From the NCBI GenBank assembly GCA_964531675.1, contig CAZHFW010000039.1, positions 1 to 35,696 of the forward strand: a DNA stretch of 35,696 bases, in the 5' to 3' direction. How positions within the stretch are numbered: position 1 is the first letter of the stretch; every line of letters begins with the position of its first letter. The notes below the pieces were generated by a model, which was not told the origin of the DNA, did not search any database, and saw nothing but the letters and a program-made list of their open reading frames with translations. This DNA comes from CAZHFW01 sp964531675 (GTDB lineage: Bacteria; Planctomycetota; Phycisphaerae; Phycisphaerales; UBA1924). The translations under genes and the position numbers were made by a program. This document shows positions 30,700 through 35,696 of this stretch, piece by piece.

Positions 30700-31511
30700 G
30701 CACGATTCACACGAACAACCCGCGTGAGATGGTCGACCTCTACGTCGACGGGCTGCTGACACCGGATCAGCTGGCAGCCTTTGAGCGTGCGCTCCAGAGC
30801 GACCCCGACCTGTGCCGCGAGCTCGAGCTTGCGCAGCGCGTCGAGGGTTCGCTCCGCTCGAGCTTCACGCGGGAACGGATTGGTCTGGACTCGCCCGTCG
30901 GGAATGTTCGGGCGTCCGAACAGCCCGGCGTGGCGGGTTTTGTCGGTCCCGGGAAGGGTCGCCTGGTGCGCTTCGGCATTGCCGCAGCGGCCCTCCTGGC
31001 GCTCGGGGTGGGCGTCTACTTCGCCGGAAGGGCCTCTGTGCCCCAAGGCGGGACGCCGACCCCGGGCGCAAACGGCGCGGTGGCCGGCGCACCGGCGAAC
31101 AACCGCCCGGCGGATCACCTCGAACGCACGTACTCCCGCCGCGTCGCCGATGGCTTCAAGCCCGACGAGGTCTGCACCGACAACACCGCCTTCCGAGGCT
31201 GGATGAAGAAGGCCTTCGGCCAGGAACTTGAGCCCTCGGAGAACCAGGCTTCGGTCATGATGGTCGGCTGGGCCTACGCCCCGGTCATCTCCGACTACTC
31301 GGGCGTGCTGCTCGCCAAGGTTGACGGCAAGGAAGTCATCACGTTCATCGACACCGTCGAGAACGACAAGAAGTGGGGCGGCGCCAAGTTCAACAACTCC
31401 CGCGGCCTGCACACCTTCCGCAAGGAAATCGGCAAGCTCGTGCTCTACGAGACCACGCCCCTCGATCACCCACGCATCACCGAGCTGCTCCACGTCCCGG
31501 GCGGCGGCTGA
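30696..31511 (+). CDS. Probable membrane anti-sigma factor
   Basis: A 271-residue protein translated by overlap with the sigma factor gene (GTG 30696). Its cytosolic part (1-88) begins MSTIHTNNPREMVDLYVDGLLTPDQLAAFERALQSDPDLCREL, a helical pattern like the sigma-binding region of many anti-sigma factors (no zinc HxxxCxxC motif). One membrane helix follows (LVRFGIAAAALLALGVGVYFAG, about 89-110), then a Pro/Gly/Ala linker and an extracytosolic domain of about 150 residues that I do not recognise (RVADGFKPDEVCTDNTAFRGWMKK...). The external domain would sense a signal and release the sigma factor. Position and layout support the role; the fold of the sensor is unknown. Confidence 0.75.
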   Translation: MSTIHTNNPREMVDLYVDGLLTPDQLAAFERALQSDPDLCRELELAQRVEGSLRSSFTRERIGLDSPVGNVRASEQPGVAGFVGPGKGRLVRFGIAAAALLALGVGVYFAGRASVPQGGTPTPGANGAVAGAPANNRPADHLERTYSRRVADGFKPDEVCTDNTAFRGWMKKAFGQELEPSENQASVMMVGWAYAPVISDYSGVLLAKVDGKEVITFIDTVENDKKWGGAKFNNSRGLHTFRKEIGKLVLYETTPLDHPRITELLHVPGGG

Positions 31512-31612
31512 CACCCGAATCGGGCGTATCAATCAGGATCGATGGGTTCGGATTGCCCGCGTCTCTCGACGCGGCGCTGTCCCTAGAGTGACGCACCCAA
31601 AGGAGCGTCGCC

Positions 31613-32071
31613 ATGGAGCAGCGTCTGGACTACGTGAAGGCGTCCCCCAAAGTCTTCAAGGCGATGCTGGGCGTCGAGAACCAGTTCCACGCGGGCCTGG
31701 ATCCGGGTCTGCTCCATCTCATCAAGCTCCGTGCGTCGCAGATCAACGGCTGCGCGTACTGCATCGACATGCACTGGAAAGATTCGCGTGCGGGCGGGGA
31801 GACCGAGCAGCGCCTCTACGGCCTCGACGCCTGGCGCGAGTCCCCTTACTACTCCGATCGCGAGCGTGCGGCCCTGGCCTGGACCGAGGCGCTCACCAAC
31901 GTCCGGGACTCGCACGCGCCGGACGCGGACTTCGCGATCGCGCGTGCGCAGTTCTCCGACAAGGAACTCGCCGACATGACCTGGGCGATCGCCGCGATCA
32001 ACGCATGGAACCGCGTCGCGATCGGCTTCCGCTCCAAGCCTGGCGCGTACCAGCCTCCCCGCAAGCACTGA
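31613..32071 (+). CDS. AhpD/carboxymuconolactone decarboxylase-like protein with CxxC
   Basis: A 152-residue cytosolic protein. The motif INGCAYCIDMHWKDSRAGGE carries the redox CxxC and the conserved His of AhpD-type proteins; LLHLIKLRASQ before it and the helices around RERAALAWTEALT also fit. Such proteins reduce peroxides or act as small disulfide reductases. AAAGGAG 7 bases before the ATG gives a strong start. It follows the sigma/anti-sigma pair on the same strand after 101 bases. ECF factors of several groups are known to be next to CMD-family genes, so a functional link is plausible. It contrasts with the non-redox relative at 9578-10108. Confidence 0.9.
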   Translation: MEQRLDYVKASPKVFKAMLGVENQFHAGLDPGLLHLIKLRASQINGCAYCIDMHWKDSRAGGETEQRLYGLDAWRESPYYSDRERAALAWTEALTNVRDSHAPDADFAIARAQFSDKELADMTWAIAAINAWNRVAIGFRSKPGAYQPPRKH

Positions 32072-32092
32072 TCGCTCGGTCGCCCGGGCTCT

Positions 32093-34303
32093 TTACTTCT
32101 GTCCGGGCCGGTGATACTCCATCCCGAGCTGCTCGAAGATGAACCCGAAGGTGTCGACGGTCTGCTCGATGCGCGCCGAGAGCGGCGAGCCCATGCCGTG
32201 GCCCGTGTTCGAGCTCGTGCGGAGCAGGACCGGCGCGCCGCCGCCCCTTTCGGCGGGGATGTCCGCCTGGGCCGCCTGGAGCGCCGCTGTCATCTTCCGG
32301 CTCTGCATGGGATCGACGCGCGGGTCGTTGGCGCCCGTCGTGAACAGGATGGACGGATAGACCTGACCGGCCTTGACGTGGTGGTAGGGGGAGTATGCCA
32401 GCAGCGCGTCGAACTGGGCCTTGTCCTTCACGGTACCGAACTCGGTGACGTTGAACGCGCCGTTGGCTGAGATCTCCACGCGGAGCATGTCGTAGATCCC
32501 GACCGAGGAGACAACCGCCCGGCAGATGTCGGGGCGCTGCGTGAACGTCGCGCCCATCAGAAGCCCGCCGTTGGATCCGCCGATGATCGCGAGCTTTTCG
32601 TGCTGCGTGTACCGCTTCTGCACGAGGTAGTCGGCGGCCGCCTGGAAATCGTCGAAGACGTTTTGCTTCTTGGTGAGGTTGCCTTCGAGGTGCCAGCGCT
32701 CGCCGTACTCCCCGCCGCCGCGGATGTTCGCCAGCGCGTAGATGCCGCCCTGCTCGACGAAGAGGATCATGCGCCTGGAGAACTGCGGCGTCTGATTCAC
32801 GCCGTATCCGCCGTAACCCGTGAGCAGCGCGGGCAATCCTTCCAGGTGCGCGTGCTTCAGGTGGATGATGTTGACGGGGACCTTGGTGCCGTCCTTGCTC
32901 GTCGCGAACTCGCGTGAAACCACCAGCTCGGGCATGTGGGGAGGCGGGGACTGACGGATCGCGGTCGCCTGAACGGTGCCCGGCGTGCCGGGTTCATTGC
33001 CGGGCGTGAGCGTGAACCACGCGGGGGGATCGATGAAGCTCGTATTCTCGTAGACGATGGTGTCGCCCTGGGTGACGTGCACGCCTCCGATCGTGGAGAC
33101 CGGGAGCGAAGCGACTGCGCCGTGGGGCGTGGCCTTGGCGTTCTGGATGTCAAAGACGCGGAGTTCGTTGGGCCCGCCGACCTGATACAGCAGATAGAGG
33201 CGCGAGTCGGAGAGGTAGATGCCTTCGCGACCGACGAACGCGGTCTGGATGGAGGCGTCCGCCCGCTCGGGAACAACCTCGGTCGCGTCCGCGAGCTTGG
33301 GTGCACCTGATGCGGGCAACGGCAGGCGCAGCACCTTGCCGTTGGGCGCCGCTTTGCGGCTCACGACGTAGAGGGCGTTGTCGGGCCCGAACTTGGCCTC
33401 AACCACGCGGTCTTCGAAGCGCGAAAGCCTGGACCATGTGCCGTCGGGCAGACGCACATCCTGGATGAACTGCCCGCCGTCACCGTCCTGCACATTGGCC
33501 AGCGCCCACTTGCCGTCGCGGGAGACCTCGAGCTCGATTTCGGCGATCTTGGGATAGTCGCGGCCGGTCTGGAACGTATCGGAATCGGTGGGGGTTCCCA
33601 GCGTGTGGAAGTACACCTGGGTGTAGAAGTCCATATCGGCCTCGGGGCGTTCCCCCGCGCGCGGATAACGGGTGTAGAAGAAGCCCTTGGAGTCCTTGGC
33701 CCACGCGAGTGATCCGCCCGCGGTGCCGCCGTTGACGCGTGGGATGCGGTCGGCGGCGCGTTCCTTGCCGGTCACCGTCTCGAAGATGCGGGCGTCGCCC
33801 GACTCGCTTCCACCAGAAGAGAGGGAGACCGCAAGCAGCGATCCATCGGGGGACGGAACGAACCAGTCGAACGCGGTGCCGCCGGTCGGATCGAGCGTGT
33901 TGGGATCGACGATGACGCGCTCGCCTTGCAGATCGTTGAGCGACTGCAGCGCCACGATCATGGGCTGCTGCTTGCCCGGGACGCTCTTGGCCGCCAGGTA
34001 CATCCCCGCGGCGAAGGTGATGCCCCAATAGCGATCCCCGACCGCGTTCTCGAGCTCGGTCACGCGCTCGCGGAGCGCCGGGGCGCACGCGATCTTGTCG
34101 AGGTGTTCGCGCGCGAACGCGTTCTGCGCTTCGGACCACGCCTTCACGTCCGGGCTGTTCCAGTCCTCGAGCCAGCGGTAGTTGTCCACGACCGTGACGT
34201 TGTGGTACGTGTCCGAGACGGGGCGCTTGGGCGTCGCCGGCGGCTGCGCCGAAGCGATCAGGGCGGGAACCATCGACACGATCAGCGCGGAACGGGCGAG
34301 CAT
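32093..34303 (-). CDS. Prolyl oligopeptidase (S9 family)
   Basis: A 736-residue exported serine peptidase. The signal peptide is MLARSALIVSMVPALIASAQ. The first part is YHNVTVVDNYRWLEDWNSPDVKAW, followed by a beta-propeller of about 350 residues. The alpha/beta-hydrolase domain has LLTGYGGYG, LANIRGGGEYGERWH, the nucleophile in IIGGSNGGLLMGA, Asp in TTGANDPRVDP and His in NTGHGMG, so the triad is complete. Prolyl oligopeptidases cut short peptides after proline; an exported version would act in the periplasm. GGAGGAG precedes the ATG by 5 bases. It is downstream of ribBA by 90 bases and ends 21 bases from the convergent AhpD-like gene. Confidence 0.95.
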   Translation of the reverse strand: MLARSALIVSMVPALIASAQPPATPKRPVSDTYHNVTVVDNYRWLEDWNSPDVKAWSEAQNAFAREHLDKIACAPALRERVTELENAVGDRYWGITFAAGMYLAAKSVPGKQQPMIVALQSLNDLQGERVIVDPNTLDPTGGTAFDWFVPSPDGSLLAVSLSSGGSESGDARIFETVTGKERAADRIPRVNGGTAGGSLAWAKDSKGFFYTRYPRAGERPEADMDFYTQVYFHTLGTPTDSDTFQTGRDYPKIAEIELEVSRDGKWALANVQDGDGGQFIQDVRLPDGTWSRLSRFEDRVVEAKFGPDNALYVVSRKAAPNGKVLRLPLPASGAPKLADATEVVPERADASIQTAFVGREGIYLSDSRLYLLYQVGGPNELRVFDIQNAKATPHGAVASLPVSTIGGVHVTQGDTIVYENTSFIDPPAWFTLTPGNEPGTPGTVQATAIRQSPPPHMPELVVSREFATSKDGTKVPVNIIHLKHAHLEGLPALLTGYGGYGVNQTPQFSRRMILFVEQGGIYALANIRGGGEYGERWHLEGNLTKKQNVFDDFQAAADYLVQKRYTQHEKLAIIGGSNGGLLMGATFTQRPDICRAVVSSVGIYDMLRVEISANGAFNVTEFGTVKDKAQFDALLAYSPYHHVKAGQVYPSILFTTGANDPRVDPMQSRKMTAALQAAQADIPAERGGGAPVLLRTSSNTGHGMGSPLSARIEQTVDTFGFIFEQLGMEYHRPGQK

Positions 34304-34393
34304 GGTGACTCCTCCGCGGGCGATCAGGCGCCCGCGATGGAGCAGTGTAGAGCAGTTTGCCGCTCGCGCGGCGCTGGGGAGAACTGTGCCCGC

Positions 34394-35617
34394 TCAGGAG
34401 ACCGGAACGTGCTCGACGATCTGGAGGCCGAACGCATCCAGGCCAGGCAGGTCGCGCTTGTGGTTGGTCAGGAGCCTGAGCTTGCTCAGCCCGAGGCTGC
34501 GCAGAATCTGGCCTCCCACCCCGAAGTCCCGCTGCGACATCGGGTTCTTGTCGCCCGCTTCGGTGTTCACGCCCGACGTCGCGATTCGGGTCAGGTCGGG
34601 CGTATCGGCCCCGGGAACCGCCGGCCCCCGGCGGATGTGCTGAAGGTCCGCCTCGAGCCCCTCGCCCGCGTGCTCGCTCCGCAGGTACACGATCGCGCCC
34701 CGTCCCGCCTTCTGGATCGAGCGCATCGCGGCCCGCAGCGTGTCGCCGGTCGCGCCGTCGCGGGAGGAATCCAGATCGCCGAAAACGTCACCGAGCAGAT
34801 GCCTGCGATGCATCCGCACCAGCGTGGGCTCGGCGATCTCGACAGTGCGGCCCTGACCATCGAGCTTGCCGATGTCGCCCACGCACAACGCCATGTGAGG
34901 CAGAGGGTCGACCAGGCTCTCGAACGTGATCGCGGTGAACGTCCCCATTGGCGTGCGCACCGGGCGACCCTCAGGAGGCCCGACCCGCCGCACGAGCGAC
35001 TCCCGCGCGATGCGGTGCTCAATGATCTGGGCCACCGAGCACATCTTGATCTTGTGCTGGGCGCAGAACTTCTCCAGATCGGGCACGCGGGCCATCTCGC
35101 CGTCATCGCGCATGATCTCGATGATCATCGCTGCGGGAGAGAGCCCCGCCATCCGGCACAGGTCGACCGAACCCTCGGTCTGTCCTGTGCGGACCAGGGT
35201 CCCGCCGTTGCGCGAGCGGAGCGGGTTGATGTGCCCCGGGCGCACGAAGTCGTCGGGCGTGGACTTCGGGTCGATGGCCATCGCGATGCACTTGGCGCGC
35301 TCGCGGGCCGAAACGCCCGTCGTGAAGCCATGCTTGGGATGCCCGTCGATCGACACGGTGAACGCGGTTCCCCGGACGCTGGTGTTCTGGCTCGCCTGCG
35401 GCACCAGATCCAACCGATCGCAGTCAGACTCCGTGAGCGAGAGGCAGAGATAGCCCTTGGCCTCTTTGAGCATGAACGTGACCGCGTCGGGCGTGACGAA
35501 CTGCGCGGGGAGGACAAGATCGCCCTCGTTCTCGCGGTTCTCGTCGTCCGTGAGGACGATCATCTTGCCCTGACGCAGGTCTTCGAGGATTTCGCTGATC
35601 GGTGAGAACACGTGCAC
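34394..35617 (-). CDS. ribBA: RibBA-like protein: DHBP synthase with degraded GTP cyclohydrolase II half
   Basis: A 407-residue two-domain protein of the riboflavin pathway. The N-terminal half (1-205) is 3,4-dihydroxy-2-butanone-4-phosphate synthase: DDENRENEGDLV, CLSLTESDCDRL, RPGHINPLRSRNGG and RTGQTEGSVDL are all kept. The C-terminal half has the GTP cyclohydrolase II (RibA) fold, ending QRDFGVGGQILRSLGLSKLRLLTN. But the zinc site, normally CLTGDVFGSLRCDCG, reads HLLGDVFGDLDSSRDG, with all three Cys lost, and the EGRGIG motif reads EHAGEGL, with its Arg lost. GTP cyclohydrolase activity is therefore doubtful. Degenerate RibA halves (RibBX type) are known in other bacteria. The start is a GTG at 35617 or 35611; no clear ribosome site is seen. 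Confidence 0.9.
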   Translation of the reverse strand: MHVFSPISEILEDLRQGKMIVLTDDENRENEGDLVLPAQFVTPDAVTFMLKEAKGYLCLSLTESDCDRLDLVPQASQNTSVRGTAFTVSIDGHPKHGFTTGVSARERAKCIAMAIDPKSTPDDFVRPGHINPLRSRNGGTLVRTGQTEGSVDLCRMAGLSPAAMIIEIMRDDGEMARVPDLEKFCAQHKIKMCSVAQIIEHRIARESLVRRVGPPEGRPVRTPMGTFTAITFESLVDPLPHMALCVGDIGKLDGQGRTVEIAEPTLVRMHRRHLLGDVFGDLDSSRDGATGDTLRAAMRSIQKAGRGAIVYLRSEHAGEGLEADLQHIRRGPAVPGADTPDLTRIATSGVNTEAGDKNPMSQRDFGVGGQILRSLGLSKLRLLTNHKRDLPGLDAFGLQIVEHVPVS

Positions 35618-35696
35618 GTCCGTTCGTAAAGCCGTTCGAAGAGAGAGGGCGATCCGGTCAGGTCGTCCAGCCCTCGAAGGTGGGGCGGACCCGCCC

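Noticed and set aside
32072..32110. Terminator between the convergent AhpD-like and peptidase genes
   Set aside because: GCCCGGG and CCGGGC can pair, but the stem runs into the peptidase coding sequence and the loop is long; not convincing.
33926..35605. 559-codon open frame on the plus strand
   Set aside because: It lies opposite prolyl oligopeptidase and RibBA, both clearly real; the translation is low in hydrophobic structure and has no motif.
35659..35696. C-terminal end of another gene on the minus strand (VRPTFEGWTT then stop)
   Set aside because: Only about 12 codons are inside the window; too short to support.

Overview
The window looks like a piece of chromosome from a planctomycete of the class Phycisphaerae, probably Phycisphaerales. 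The DNA is GC-rich. Two secreted proteins end in dockerin-like repeats of the type DVNxDGxVxLEDFFAFF, and two others end in short PEP-CTERM-like anchors with an Arg run (PAPG...RRRR). There are pseudopilin-like proteins with a type IV prepilin N-terminus, and small zinc-ribbon membrane proteins. These traits are common in that group. The assignment is inference, because the window has no rRNA or other marker gene. No phage, insertion sequence, CRISPR array, tRNA or rRNA was recognised.

Layout. 1-1248: end of a GH57 glycosidase and a metallo-beta-lactamase-like protein without metal ligands. 1497-3425: secreted nuclease/phosphatase-like protein with dockerin tail, then an FmdB-like small protein. 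3608-6242 (minus): FHA-GAF-histidine kinase and a PEP-CTERM protein. 6615-8822: coupled polysaccharide deacetylase and GNAT-like acetyltransferase, then a tiny membrane protein. 8972-12533 (minus): coaD, a carboxymuconolactone decarboxylase-like protein, a strong terminator, and a large exported protein with a glycine-rich segment. 12786-15024: membrane endonuclease/exonuclease/phosphatase-fold protein and a LuxR-type regulator. 15027-17356 (minus): left-handed beta-helix acyltransferase-like protein and a dockerin protein. The dockerin protein is divergent from a tandem pair of pseudopilin-like genes (17443-19487) across a symmetric promoter region. 19488-19841 is a hairpin-rich convergent gap. 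19842-23038 (minus): membrane protein, SpoVR, zinc-ribbon membrane protein and CrcB. 23240-25880: zinc-ribbon protein, GT4 glycosyltransferase, aldo/keto reductase. 26043-28902: haem-motif lipoprotein, sirtuin, and a protein of unknown family. 29151-32071: PEP-CTERM protein, then ECF sigma factor, probable anti-sigma factor and an AhpD-like protein. 32093-35617 (minus): prolyl oligopeptidase and RibBA.

How the genes fit together. Much of the window concerns the cell surface: glycan modification, pseudopilins, and secreted proteins with C-terminal sorting or dockerin tails. Signalling is represented by an FHA-linked kinase, a LuxR regulator and an ECF/anti-sigma pair. Housekeeping functions are CoA synthesis (CoaD), riboflavin synthesis (RibBA) and fluoride export (CrcB).

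Most interesting points: the mirror-symmetric inverted repeat that seems to drive the dockerin and pseudopilin genes together; several proteins that keep a family fold but have lost its metal or catalytic residues (RibA half of RibBA, sirtuin, MBL-like protein, FmdB-like protein); the sigma/anti-sigma/AhpD-like cassette; and families of small hairpins, including a pair that differs by one compensated base pair. No clearly new defence or mobile system was found.
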